Assembly (NCBI GenBank): GCA_019119835.1
Contig: DWWE01000073.1
Coordinates: forward strand, 1-49,646
Source of the DNA: Candidatus Gemmiger stercoravium
Lineage (GTDB): Bacteria; Bacillota; Clostridia; Oscillospirales; Ruminococcaceae
DNA: 49,646 bases
Direction: 5' to 3'
Shown here: positions 1-7,645 of the stretch, in pieces
Layout of the letters: each line of letters opens with the position of its first letter
Position numbering within the stretch: the stretch's first letter is position 1
Position numbers and translations under genes: made by a program
The notes under the pieces: model-generated
Database searches by the model: none
What the model was told of the DNA's origin: nothing
The model's input: only the letters and a program-made list of their open reading frames with translations

Positions 1-489
1 AGAGAACAAGATGACGGCATGATCACCAAGGTCGTCTCCATCAACCGCGTTTCCAAGACCGTCAAGGGCGGCCGCGTCATGAAGTTCGCCGCGCTGATCG
101 TCGTCGGCGACGGCAAGGGCAACATCGGCTACGGCGTCGGCAAGTCCGGCGAAGTGCCCGAGGCCATCCGCAAGGGCGAAGGCGCCGCCAAGAAGAACAT
201 GCACAAGGTCGCCATGAAGGGCACCACCATCCCCCACGAGATCGTGGGCGAGTTTGGCGCCGGCCGCGTGCTGATGCGTCCCGCCGCCCCCGGTACCGGC
301 GTTATCGCCGGCGGCCCGGTGCGTGCGGTGCTGGAATGCGCCGGCATCAAGGACATCCGTACCAAGAGCCTGCGCTCCAACAATCCCATCAACGTGACCG
401 CCGCGACCTTCGCGGGCCTGTGCGGTCTGACCGACGCCGAGTCTGTCGCCGCCAAGCGCGGCAAGACCGTGGCCGAGATCCTGGGCTAA
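1..489 (+). CDS. rpsE: 30S ribosomal protein S5, 5' end outside window
   Basis: Ribosomal protein S5 of the small subunit, which acts in decoding fidelity and near the mRNA entry site. The reading frame is open from base 1 and encodes an S5 N-terminal stretch ([17 protein letters not shown]), so the ATG at 19 is an internal methionine and the true start lies upstream of the window. The S5 double-stranded RNA-binding domain follows ([15 protein letters not shown]), then the C-terminal domain with the GPVRAVLE and RSNNPINVT signatures. It sits at the head of the visible part of the ribosomal operon, 14 nt before rpmD. The identity is secure; only the start is unseen. Confidence 0.97.
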   Translation, partial: REQDDGMITKVVSINRVSKTVKGGRVMKFAALIVVGDGKGNIGYGVGKSGEVPEAIRKGEGAAKKNMHKVAMKGTTIPHEIVGEFGAGRVLMRPAAPGTGVIAGGPVRAVLECAGIKDIRTKSLRSNNPINVTAATFAGLCGLTDAESVAAKRGKTVAEILG

Positions 490-503
490 GGAGGTCGCAA
501 ACC

Positions 504-683
504 ATGGAAAAACTGAGCATCCGTCTCGCCAAGAGCCTGATCGGCCGCGGCAAAGAGCAGATCGCCGTTGCGAAGTCTTTGGGCCTGCATCGCCCGGGCG
601 ATGTGGTGGAGCAGCCCGACAACGCCGCCACCGCCGGCAAGGTCGCCAAGATCTCTCATCTGGTCGTCGTGACCAAGCTGTAA
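504..683 (+). CDS. rpmD: 50S ribosomal protein L30
   Basis: A 59-residue protein beginning MEKLSIRLAKSLIGRG, of the usual length for bacterial L30. It carries the family pattern of a basic N-terminal strand, the turn LGLHRPGDVV and the C-terminal strand ISHLVVVTKL. The ATG at 504 follows AAGGAGG (488-494) at a normal distance; an upstream in-frame extension exists but runs through rpsE and is not needed. L30 binds 23S rRNA in the large subunit. It is co-transcribed between rpsE and rplO, the standard Gram-positive order. Confidence 0.96.
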   Translation: MEKLSIRLAKSLIGRGKEQIAVAKSLGLHRPGDVVEQPDNAATAGKVAKISHLVVVTKL

Positions 684-696
684 GGAGGTGCAAAGC

Positions 697-1134
697 ATGA
701 AGCTTCATGAATTGAATGCGCCCAAGGGCGCCCGTAAGGCTGCCACCCGCAAGGGCCGCGGCGCGGGTTCCGGCAACGGCAAGACCGCCGGCTACGGCCA
801 CAAGGGCCAGAAAGCCCGGTCCGGCGTCAAGAAGGCCGGCTTCGAAGGCGGCCAGATGCCGCTGCAGCGCCGTCTGCCCAAGCGCGGCTTCAACAACGTG
901 TTCGCCACCAAGTATGTGACCATCAAGGTCTCTGACCTTGAGAAGTTCGAGGCCGGCGCCACGGTGGATGCGGCCGCCCTGCTGGAAAAGGGCATCATCT
1001 CCAAGACCCTGGACGGTGTCAAGGTCCTGGGCAACGGGGAGCTGAGCAAGGCTGTGAACGTGAAGGTTGCCGCCTACACGGCTTCTGCCAAGGAAAAGAT
1101 TGAAAAGGCAGGCGGGAAGGCTGAGGTGATCTAA
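697..1134 (+). CDS. rplO: 50S ribosomal protein L15
   Basis: L15, an assembly protein of the large subunit, 145 residues, which is the usual length. The N-terminus is the flexible Gly/Arg/Lys-rich tail that threads into 23S rRNA (GRGAGSGNGKTAGYGHKGQK). The globular part contains the FEGGQMPLQRRLPKRGF signature. ATG 697 was preferred over an in-frame GTG at 688 because that GTG overlaps the Shine-Dalgarno AAGGAGG at 682-688. The stop is followed directly by the secY start. Confidence 0.97.
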   Translation: MKLHELNAPKGARKAATRKGRGAGSGNGKTAGYGHKGQKARSGVKKAGFEGGQMPLQRRLPKRGFNNVFATKYVTIKVSDLEKFEAGATVDAAALLEKGIISKTLDGVKVLGNGELSKAVNVKVAAYTASAKEKIEKAGGKAEVI

Positions 1135-1135
1135 G

Positions 1136-2434
1136 GTGTTCGAGACCTTTCGTAATGCCTGGAAGATCGAGGACCTGCGCAAACGGCTTCTGTATACGCT
1201 GGTCATTCTTGTGATCTTCCGCCTGGGCTGCGCAGTCCCTGTACCTTATATCGACGCCAGTTCCCTTACCGAAATGTTCAACACCACCGGCAGTATGCTG
1301 ACCTACCTGAACATGATGAGCGGTGATGCGCTGAGCCAGTGCGCGATCTTCGCGCTGGGCGTTCAGCCGTACATCAACGCCTCCATCATTGTTCAGCTGC
1401 TGACCGTGGCGATCCCGTACCTGGAGAATCTCTCCAAGGAAGGGGAGGAAGGCCGCCGCAAACTGACCCGGATCACCAACTATGTGGGCGCCGGCATCGG
1501 CCTGATGCTGTCCATCGCCTACTACTTCATCCTGCGCCGCATGGGTGCGCTGGAGTACACCGACGGCTTCGGCGGCATCTTCACCGCCATCGTCATCGTG
1601 CTCTGCTTCACCGCCGGCAGCCAGCTGGTCACCTGGATGGGCAATCAGATCGACTCCAAGGGCATCGGCAACGGTGTCTCGCTGCTGATCTTTGCCGGTA
1701 TCGTGGCCAACTGGTCCCGCGTCATCACCATGGTGCAGGGCATCTTCACCCGCGCCCAGCAGGCCGCCGGCTACTATGTGCTGCTGCCGGTCCTGCTGCT
1801 GCTGGCCCTGGCTGCGGTCATCTTCGTGGTGGTGCTCACCAACGCGGAGCGCCGCATCCCGGTGCAGTACGCCAAGCGGCAGGTCGGCCGGAAAATGTAC
1901 GGCGGCCAGTCCAGCTATATCCCCATCAAGGTCAACATGTCCGGCGTTATGCCCGTCATCTTTGCGATGACCCTGTGCAGCCTGCCGAACATGGTCGGCT
2001 CCTTCCTGAATCTGGACCCGGAACAGCACCCGATCTGGACGGCGTTCTTCTCGGTGTTCCAGTATAACAGCTGGATGTACCTGGTGTTCTATGTGCTGCT
2101 GATCGTGGCGTTCAACTACTTCTACGTTGCGATCCAGTACAACCCCATCGACATCAGCAACCAGCTGCGCAAAAACAACGGCACGATCCCGGGCATCCGC
2201 CCCGGCAAGCCCACCAGCGACTTTATCACCAAGACCCTGTCCAAGATCACCCTGATCGGCGGCATCTTCCTGGCGGTGGTCGCGGGCCTGCCCATCGTGC
2301 TGGGCAACGCCACCGGCGTTTCCATTCAGCTGGGCGGTACCAGCCTGCTGATCGTCGTGGGCGTTGCTCTGGATACGGCGCGGTCGCTGGAAGGCTATAT
2401 GACCGCCCGTCATCACAAAGGCTTTTTGGAATGA
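1136..2434 (+). CDS. secY: Protein translocase subunit SecY
   Basis: SecY is the channel-forming subunit of the general protein secretion translocon in the cytoplasmic membrane. The 432-residue product has the expected ten hydrophobic segments. Family landmarks are present: the N-terminal FRNAWKIEDLRKRL, the plug region after helix 1, FALGVQPYINASIIVQLL in helix 2, and the cytoplasmic loop ERRIPVQYAKRQVG that contacts SecA and the ribosome. Translation starts at a GTG one base after the rplO stop (TAAGGTG), so coupling to rplO is likely. Its place between rplO and adk is the classic spc-operon arrangement. Confidence 0.98.
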   Translation: MFETFRNAWKIEDLRKRLLYTLVILVIFRLGCAVPVPYIDASSLTEMFNTTGSMLTYLNMMSGDALSQCAIFALGVQPYINASIIVQLLTVAIPYLENLSKEGEEGRRKLTRITNYVGAGIGLMLSIAYYFILRRMGALEYTDGFGGIFTAIVIVLCFTAGSQLVTWMGNQIDSKGIGNGVSLLIFAGIVANWSRVITMVQGIFTRAQQAAGYYVLLPVLLLLALAAVIFVVVLTNAERRIPVQYAKRQVGRKMYGGQSSYIPIKVNMSGVMPVIFAMTLCSLPNMVGSFLNLDPEQHPIWTAFFSVFQYNSWMYLVFYVLLIVAFNYFYVAIQYNPIDISNQLRKNNGTIPGIRPGKPTSDFITKTLSKITLIGGIFLAVVAGLPIVLGNATGVSIQLGGTSLLIVVGVALDTARSLEGYMTARHHKGFLE

Positions 2435-2477
2435 TCGTTGAGGGCGGTGCAAGCCCGCCACGGAAAGGGGAATAACG

Positions 2478-3110
2478 ATGAAACTGATCCTTTTGGGCGC
2501 CCCCGGCGCCGGCAAAGGCACCCAGGCAGAGATCCTCTGCGACAAGCTGGGCCTCCCCACCATTTCCACCGGCAACATTCTGCGTGCCGCCGTCAAGGAC
2601 GGCACCCCGATGGGGCTGAAAGCCAAAAGTTATATGGACGCAGGCGCTCTGGTCCCGGACGATGTGATCGTTGGCATCGTCAAGGAGCGGCTGGCCCAGC
2701 CTGACTGTGCAGGGGGATTCATCCTGGACGGTATGCCGCGCACCATCGCGCAGGGCGAAGCCCTGGAGCAGATGGGTGTGGAGATCGACAAGGTGCTGAA
2801 CCTGGTGGTCAGCGACGAAGCCATCACCGAGCGCATGAGCGGCCGCCGCGTGTGTGCCAAGTGCGGCGCCAGCTATCACATCAAGAACAAGCCCAGCGCC
2901 AAGCCGGGCGTGTGTGATCGCTGCGGCGGGGAACTGGTCATCCGCAAGGACGACGAGCCCGCCACCGTGCTGGACCGCCTGAAGGCTTACCACGACCAGA
3001 CCGAGCCGCTGGTGGCCTTCTACCGCGAACGCGGCAAACTGGTGGAGATCCCGGACCAGGGCTCCATCGAGGCCACAAACGCCTTGATCCTCAAAGAGCT
3101 GGAGGCGTAA
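2478..3110 (+). CDS. adk: Adenylate kinase (zinc-type lid)
   Basis: Interconverts ATP + AMP and 2 ADP in the cytoplasm. The 210-residue protein has the P-loop GAPGAGKGT at residues 7-15, the AMP-binding segment around STGNILR and the FILDGMPRT motif near 81-89. The lid domain (about 121-155) has four cysteines, C126, C129, C146 and C149, spaced CxxC-x16-CxxC, which marks the zinc-containing long form typical of Gram-positives. ATG 2478 is preceded by AAAGGGGA. A small GC hairpin lies between secY and adk. It lies directly upstream of map, as in most Firmicutes. Confidence 0.97.
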   Translation: MKLILLGAPGAGKGTQAEILCDKLGLPTISTGNILRAAVKDGTPMGLKAKSYMDAGALVPDDVIVGIVKERLAQPDCAGGFILDGMPRTIAQGEALEQMGVEIDKVLNLVVSDEAITERMSGRRVCAKCGASYHIKNKPSAKPGVCDRCGGELVIRKDDEPATVLDRLKAYHDQTEPLVAFYRERGKLVEIPDQGSIEATNALILKELEA

Positions 3111-3118
3111 CGCGTTCC

Positions 3119-3892
3119 ATGATCCAGATTAAAAATGCCGCCGAACTTAAAAGGATGCGCCGTGCCTGCGCGATCAGCGCGGCGGCGCTCAAGGCGGGCG
3201 GCGAAGCGATCGAGCCGGGGATCTCCACGGCAGAGATCGACAAGATCATCTATGATTTCATTGTGCGCCACGGCGCAAGACCGAACTTCCTGCACCTGTA
3301 TGGCTTTCCGGCCACGGCCTGCATCAGCGTGAACGATACCGTGATCCACGGCATCCCGTCCCGCAACCAGAAGATCCGCCCCGGTGACATCGTCTCCATC
3401 GACACCGGCTGCAAGGTCGATGGCTTCAACGGGGACAACGCCTGCACCTTTGCCTGCGGCAAGGTGGACAAAGAGGCCCAGCGGCTGCTGGATGTCACCA
3501 GGGAAAGCCTGCACCGGGGGATCGCGGCCGCCCAGGCCGGCGCCCGGATCGGGGACATCGGACATGCGGTCCAAAGCTATGTCGAAGAAAACGGCTTCTC
3601 GGTCGTCCGGGCCTTTGTGGGCCACGGCGTCGGCAAGGAGCTGCACGAGGACCCCGAGGTGCCCAACTACGGGCACCCGGGCCGCGGGCCGCGGCTGATG
3701 CCCGGCATGTGCATCGCCATTGAACCGATGGTGAACCAGTACAAGTACGATGTCAAGACACTGGGCGACGGATGGACGGTCAAGACCTGTGACGGCGGCC
3801 TGGCAGCTCACTTTGAGCATACCATAGCCATCACGTCAAACGGGCCTGAGATCCTGACCCACGGCTGGGAGGAACCCGGATGGACTTTGTAA
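3119..3892 (+). CDS. map: Methionine aminopeptidase, type I
   Basis: Removes the initiator methionine from nascent proteins. The 257-residue protein has the pita-bread fold signatures, with H77 (VIHGIP) and metal ligands D95 (SIDTG) and D106 (NGDNAC). A further histidine lies in FVGHGVGKELHEDP, and glutamates in AIEPMVN and HFEHTIAI. It belongs to the short type I class and has no N-terminal zinc-finger extension. It starts 8 nt after adk, and its last 13 nt overlap the next gene, so the two are probably translationally coupled. Confidence 0.96.
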   Translation: MIQIKNAAELKRMRRACAISAAALKAGGEAIEPGISTAEIDKIIYDFIVRHGARPNFLHLYGFPATACISVNDTVIHGIPSRNQKIRPGDIVSIDTGCKVDGFNGDNACTFACGKVDKEAQRLLDVTRESLHRGIAAAQAGARIGDIGHAVQSYVEENGFSVVRAFVGHGVGKELHEDPEVPNYGHPGRGPRLMPGMCIAIEPMVNQYKYDVKTLGDGWTVKTCDGGLAAHFEHTIAITSNGPEILTHGWEEPGWTL

Positions 3893-4131
3893 AAGGCCGT
3901 TTGGTGCGCTCCAAGGCAGGGCGAGACAAAACCCGGACCTTTGCCGTCGTGGCGGTGCAGGGACAGATGCTGCTGCTGGCCAACGGCGCCAGGCGGCCCC
4001 TGACGGCCCCCAAGCGCAAGAAAGCTCAGCATGTGGCCCCCACAGCCACCATTCTGGCAAACGAGCTTCTGCAAAGCGATCAACTGCTCAGCGAGGCCAT
4101 CGCCGCCTACGACGCGGCCCATCCCCGCTGA
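3880..4131 (+). CDS. KOW-domain, L14e-like RNA-binding protein
   Basis: An 83-residue basic protein, MDFVKGRLVRSKAGRDKTRTF at its start, matching the small KOW/SH3-like family that clostridia carry between map and infA. The KOW strand-loop-strand (GRLVRSKAGRDKTRTFAVV) occupies about residues 6-27. The middle is rich in Lys/Arg (RRPLTAPKRKKAQH) and would suit RNA contact. The start overlaps the map stop and is preceded by GGGAGG. The family resembles archaeal/eukaryotic L14e, and its location suggests a ribosome-associated role, but its exact function is not established from the sequence. Confidence 0.85.
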   Translation: MDFVKGRLVRSKAGRDKTRTFAVVAVQGQMLLLANGARRPLTAPKRKKAQHVAPTATILANELLQSDQLLSEAIAAYDAAHPR

Positions 4132-4159
4132 ATGAGAACCCTTCAAGGAGGCAATCAGC

Positions 4160-4396
4160 TTGTCTAAAGAAGATGTCATCGAAGTAGAAGGCATTGTGCG
4201 GGAGGCTTTGCCCAACACCGTGTTCAAGGTCGAGCTGCTCAACAAAGAGGGCAAGCCCAACGGCCATACGGTCTCGGCACACATCTCCGGCAAACTGCGG
4301 ACCAACTTCATCCGCATCCTGCCCGGCGACAAGGTTACCATGGAAATGTCGCCCTACGACCTGACCAAAGCCCGGATCACCTGGCGTTCCAAGTAA
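4160..4396 (+). CDS. infA: Translation initiation factor IF-1 (TTG start)
   Basis: IF-1 binds the ribosomal A site during initiation together with IF-2 and IF-3. The 78-residue protein has the OB fold seen in [19 protein letters not shown], then [20 protein letters not shown] and [18 protein letters not shown]. It is a few residues longer than the common 72. The start is a TTG at 4160, supported by AAGGAGG at 4145-4151 with 8-nt spacing and by alignment of the N-terminus to the family; no ATG is suitably placed. A TTG start could keep expression low inside a strongly expressed operon. Confidence 0.96.
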   Translation: MSKEDVIEVEGIVREALPNTVFKVELLNKEGKPNGHTVSAHISGKLRTNFIRILPGDKVTMEMSPYDLTKARITWRSK

Positions 4397-4427
4397 ACGC
4401 CTTGTGTTATAGAAGGAGGTTAACATC

Positions 4428-4541
4428 ATGAAGGTAAAACCTTCCGTGAAACCCATCTGCGAAAAGTGCAAGGTCATCAAGCGCAAAGGCCGCGTGATGG
4501 TCATCTGCATCAACCCCAAGCATAAGCAGCGTCAGGGCTAA
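4428..4541 (+). CDS. rpmJ: 50S ribosomal protein L36
   Basis: A 37-residue L36 ([19 protein letters not shown] at its start), the usual length. The zinc ligands are present: a CxxC pair (C11, C14), then a cysteine in VICINP and a histidine in KHKQRQG. It is therefore the zinc-binding form. ATG 4428 follows AGAAGGAGGT at 4411-4420. L36 is one of the last proteins added to the large subunit. It lies between infA and rpsM as in most Firmicutes. Confidence 0.97.
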   Translation: MKVKPSVKPICEKCKVIKRKGRVMVICINPKHKQRQG

Positions 4542-4656
4542 AGGTCCTTGCCCGCAAGGCAGGGAAACCGTACCCAAAACGCTTGGGGGCCAAGTGCGTA
4601 GATTCCCGGCGCAGGCCCCGACACAGGACATGGGATGTTATCTATGGAGGTGCTTT

Positions 4657-5028
4657 ATGGCACGTATTGCTGGTGTTGATCTGCCTCGTGAGAAGCGGAT
4701 CGAGGTTGGTCTGACCTATGTTTACGGTATCGGTCAGAGTACTGCTGACGAGATTCTCGCCGGCACCGGGATCGACCCGGACATCCGCGTCAAGGATCTG
4801 TCGGCTGAGGACGAAGCCAAGATCCGCGACTACATCGACAAGAATGACATTATCGTGGAAGGCGATCTTCGCCGCAACGTCGCGCTGGACATCAAGCGTC
4901 TGACCGAGATCCAGTGCTATCGTGGCATCCGCCATCGTAAGGGCCTGCCTGTGCGCGGCCAGCGCACCAAGACCAATGCGCGTACCCGCAAAGGTCCGAA
5001 GCGCACCGTCGCTAACAAGAAGAAGTAA
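4657..5028 (+). CDS. rpsM: 30S ribosomal protein S13
   Basis: S13, a 123-residue protein of the small-subunit head that touches the P-site tRNA and the bridge to the large subunit. It starts [21 protein letters not shown], contains the helix-hairpin-helix [12 protein letters not shown] and ends in the basic tail [21 protein letters not shown] 4657 follows TGGAGG (4645-4650). The 115-nt gap after rpmJ contains short hairpins but no clear promoter or terminator, so rpsM is probably still in the same transcript. Confidence 0.97.
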   Translation: MARIAGVDLPREKRIEVGLTYVYGIGQSTADEILAGTGIDPDIRVKDLSAEDEAKIRDYIDKNDIIVEGDLRRNVALDIKRLTEIQCYRGIRHRKGLPVRGQRTKTNARTRKGPKRTVANKKK

Positions 5029-5040
5029 GGAGGAACTGAA

Positions 5041-5442
5041 ATGGCTGCTACGAAAGCAAATGCGAAGGCACGCACCAAGCGCAAAGAGCGTAAAAACGTC
5101 AGCGCCGGTGCCGCTCATATCCAGAGTACGTTTAACAACACCATCGTCACCATCACCGACACGCAGGGCAACACCATCTCCTGGTGCAGCACGGGTACGC
5201 TGAACTTCCGCGGCTCCCGCAAGAGCACGCCCTACGCCGCCCAGAGCGCTGCCGAAGTGGCCGCCAAGGCCGCGATGGAACATGGCATGAAGACCGTCGA
5301 GGTCTACGTCAAGGGCCCGGGTTCCGGCCGTGAAAGCGCCATCCGCGCGCTGCAGGCCACCGGCCTGGAGGTCACCCTGATCCGCGACGTGACCCCGATC
5401 CCGCACAACGGCTGCCGCCCGCCCAAGCGCCGCCGCGTCTGA
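5041..5442 (+). CDS. rpsK: 30S ribosomal protein S11
   Basis: S11 of the small-subunit platform, 133 residues. After a basic N-terminal extension ([19 protein letters not shown]) come the family signatures [30 protein letters not shown] and [16 protein letters not shown], and the C-terminal [18 protein letters not shown]. The ATG directly follows a strong AAGGAGGA. It is the second gene of the alpha operon (rpsM-rpsK-rpsD-rpoA-rplQ). Confidence 0.97.
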   Translation: MAATKANAKARTKRKERKNVSAGAAHIQSTFNNTIVTITDTQGNTISWCSTGTLNFRGSRKSTPYAAQSAAEVAAKAAMEHGMKTVEVYVKGPGSGRESAIRALQATGLEVTLIRDVTPIPHNGCRPPKRRRV

Positions 5443-5462
5443 TGGAAGGAGGAAACTGAATT

Positions 5463-6065
5463 ATGGCTAAGAATACGCAGCCCATCGCCAAGCGTTGCAA
5501 AGCTCTCGGCATTTCTCCTGCCGTTATGGGCTATAGCAAGAAGACCACCACCCGCAATTCCGGCGGCAACTTCCGCAAGAAGCAGTCTGAGTACGCCACT
5601 CAGCTCAAAGAAAAGCAGAAGCTGAAGTTCATCTACGGCGTGCTGGAAAAGCAGTTCGCCAACTACTTTGAAGAGGCGGCCCGCCGCCCCGGCCAGGCCG
5701 GTGAAAACCTGCTCCAGATGCTGGAATGCCGCCTGGACAACGTGGTGTTCCGCCTGGGCTATGCTTCCACCCGCCGCGATGCCCGCCAGCTGGTGAGCCA
5801 TGCCCACTTCACCGTCAATGGCAGAAAGGTCAACATTCCTTCCTACCAGGTCAAGGCCGGTGATGTGATCGAAGTGTGCGAAACCAGCCGCAAGATCGAA
5901 AAGTTCGCCAAGCTGACCGGCGCTGACGCCTCTGTTGTGGCCCTGCCTTCCTGGCTGAGCCGTGAGACCGGCACCCTGAAGGGCGTTGTCACCAAGCTGC
6001 CCGAGCGCAGCGACATTGATTACGATGTCCAGGAACACCTGATCGTCGAGTTGTACTCCAAGTAA
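5463..6065 (+). CDS. rpsD: 30S ribosomal protein S4, zinc-free form
   Basis: S4, a primary 16S rRNA-binding assembly protein and, in many bacteria, the repressor of its own operon. The 200-residue protein has the core QSEYATQLKEKQKLKFIYG and an S4 RNA-binding domain beginning RLDNVVFRLGYASTRRDARQ. The N-terminus (MAKNTQPIAKRCKALGISP) has only one cysteine instead of the four-cysteine zinc knuckle, so this is the C-minus paralogue type common in clostridia. ATG 5463 follows GGAAGGAGGAAAC. It is usual in clostridia for rpsD to lie in the alpha operon. Confidence 0.97.
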   Translation: MAKNTQPIAKRCKALGISPAVMGYSKKTTTRNSGGNFRKKQSEYATQLKEKQKLKFIYGVLEKQFANYFEEAARRPGQAGENLLQMLECRLDNVVFRLGYASTRRDARQLVSHAHFTVNGRKVNIPSYQVKAGDVIEVCETSRKIEKFAKLTGADASVVALPSWLSRETGTLKGVVTKLPERSDIDYDVQEHLIVELYSK

Positions 6066-6127
6066 TCTCTCTCATCCGCTTTATTCACTGTGCCGGCTCA
6101 TCGGCCGGCTGATCAAGGAGGGTTTTT

Positions 6128-7087
6128 ATGATGGAGATTGAACGCCCCAAGATCGAGATGGCCAACCTTTCCCCCGACGGCCGTTACGGCAAGTTCGTGG
6201 TGGAACCGCTGGAGCGCGGCTTCGGTACGACTCTGGGCAACAGCCTGCGCCGTGTGCTGCTTTCCAGCCTGCCCGGCGTGGCCGTTACCAGCGTGAAGAT
6301 TGATGGAGTCGTGCATGAATTCTCGACCATCGAGGGCGTGCGCGAGGACGTGACCGAGATCGTGCTGAACCTCAAGGGCATCGCGGCCAAGATCTACGGC
6401 GACGGCCCCAAGACCGTCCGCGTGGAGGCCGCCGGCCCCTGCGAAGTCACCGCCGGCAGCATCAAGCAGGGCGATGATCTCGAGATCCTCAACCCGGAGT
6501 GGCACATCGCCACCCTGGGCGAAGGCGCCAAGCTCGTGATGGAGCTGACCTTCGACAAAGGGCGGGGTTATGTACCGGCCGAGCGCAACAAGCTCGCCCT
6601 GGTGGAAAAGAACGATGTGACCACCCTGCCGGTGGACAGCATCTACACCCCGGTCCTCAAATGCAACTATACGGTGGACAACACCCGTGTGGGCCAGATC
6701 ACCGACTTTGATAAACTGACCATTGAAGTCTGGACCGACGGCACGACCAATGCCCAGGAAGCCCTGAGCCTGGCCGCCCGCGTTTTGACCGAACACCTGA
6801 ACCTGTTCGTCAACCTGTGCGACGAGGCCGCCGAGACCGAGATCATGGTCGAGAATGATGAAAAGGGCAAGGAAAAGGCGCTGGAAATGACCATCGAGGA
6901 ACTGGACCTGAGCGTCCGCTCCTTCAACTGTCTGAAGCGCGCCGGCATCAACACCGTGGGCGACCTCATCAACAAGAGTGAGGACGACATGATGAAGGTC
7001 CGCAACCTTGGCCGCAAGAGCCTGGAAGAAGTCATGGCGAAGTTGGACAGCCTGGGCTTCACGCTCACCAAAGATGAAGACAACTGA
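6128..7087 (+). CDS. rpoA: DNA-directed RNA polymerase alpha subunit
   Basis: The alpha subunit dimerises to nucleate RNA polymerase assembly. The 319-residue protein has the N-terminal assembly domain ([20 protein letters not shown], then [19 protein letters not shown]). A short acidic linker around residues 235-250 leads to the C-terminal domain ([29 protein letters not shown]) that contacts UP elements and activators. Two ATGs are adjacent (6128 and 6131); 6128 is given because it is well spaced from AAGGAGG at 6115-6121. The 62-nt gap after rpsD has a small GC hairpin. Confidence 0.98.
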   Translation: MMEIERPKIEMANLSPDGRYGKFVVEPLERGFGTTLGNSLRRVLLSSLPGVAVTSVKIDGVVHEFSTIEGVREDVTEIVLNLKGIAAKIYGDGPKTVRVEAAGPCEVTAGSIKQGDDLEILNPEWHIATLGEGAKLVMELTFDKGRGYVPAERNKLALVEKNDVTTLPVDSIYTPVLKCNYTVDNTRVGQITDFDKLTIEVWTDGTTNAQEALSLAARVLTEHLNLFVNLCDEAAETEIMVENDEKGKEKALEMTIEELDLSVRSFNCLKRAGINTVGDLINKSEDDMMKVRNLGRKSLEEVMAKLDSLGFTLTKDEDN

Positions 7088-7104
7088 TAAAGGAGTGAAA
7101 CGGA

Positions 7105-7446
7105 ATGCCCGGTACTAGAAAGCTCGGCCGCACCACTGACAGCCGTAAGGCGATGCTGCGCGCCATGGTCACCTATCTGTTCGAGAACGGCAAGATCGAG
7201 ACCACCGTCCCCCGCGCCAAGGAGGTCCGCTCCATGGCCGAAAAGATGATCACCCTGAGCAAGGCTGGCGACCTGCACAACAAGCGCCAGATCTTCAGCT
7301 ACATCACCAAGGAGGACGTGGCCAAGAAGGTCATCGACGTCTACGGTGCCAAGTATGCTGACCGCACCGGCGGTTACACCCGCATCATCCGCACCGGCGT
7401 GCGCCGCGGCGATGCTGCCGAGACCGCCATCCTGGAACTGGTCTGA
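7105..7446 (+). CDS. rplQ: 50S ribosomal protein L17
   Basis: L17, 113 residues, the short bacterial form lacking C-terminal extensions. It begins [20 protein letters not shown] and includes the family segment [19 protein letters not shown] and the end [23 protein letters not shown] 7105 follows AAAGGAGTG with normal spacing. It is the last gene of the alpha operon; a 13-bp hairpin and a longer palindromic repeat follow within 100 nt. Confidence 0.97.
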   Translation: MPGTRKLGRTTDSRKAMLRAMVTYLFENGKIETTVPRAKEVRSMAEKMITLSKAGDLHNKRQIFSYITKEDVAKKVIDVYGAKYADRTGGYTRIIRTGVRRGDAAETAILELV

Positions 7447-7487
7447 TCCGGCCGGTCCCGGCCTGAGCGCCAAGCAAAACAAAGACA

Positions 7488-7517
7488 AAAGGAGCGTGCC
7501 GAAAGGCACGCTCCTTT
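7488..7517 (+). terminator. Hairpin terminator after the ribosomal operon
   Basis: A perfect 13-bp stem, AAAGGAGCGTGCC, with a GAAA tetraloop and the complementary arm ending CTCCTTT. It starts 42 nt after the rplQ stop. The U-tract is short (TTT then CAATG), so it may work together with the palindrome that follows. Confidence 0.75.
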
Positions 7518-7521
7518 CAAT

Positions 7522-7613
7522 GTGTCGAGAAACTCGACACGCTGCACAAGGGGAAACAGCCGCGTTAGGCAATTGCCTGACGCGGCTGTTTCCCCTTGTG
7601 TATCTCCTTCGAC
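7522..7613. repeat. 92-bp palindromic intergenic repeat, copy A
   Basis: Two parts are visible. GTGTCGAG-AAA-CTCGACAC is an 8-bp hairpin at 7522-7540. A 56-nt near-perfect palindrome follows at 7545-7600, with 28-nt arms differing at one position (a T/G pair that would be a U-G wobble in RNA) and centred on AATT. A 12-13 nt tail ends CTTCGAC and runs into a T6 stretch. A second copy lies at 17843-17934 with about 7 differences over 92 positions. Both copies lie between convergent genes, so a bidirectional transcription-stop role is plausible. No coding potential is visible. Confidence 0.85.
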
Positions 7614-7645
7614 TTTTTTCTGCCCGGTGGGCATCGCCCTGCGGG

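Noticed and set aside
688-696. GTG at 688 as the rplO start
   Set aside because: It overlaps the Shine-Dalgarno sequence, and the ATG at 697 gives the usual L15 N-terminus and length.
1019-2626. A 535-codon minus-strand frame across secY
   Set aside because: Antisense to an unmistakable secY; a GC-bias artefact.
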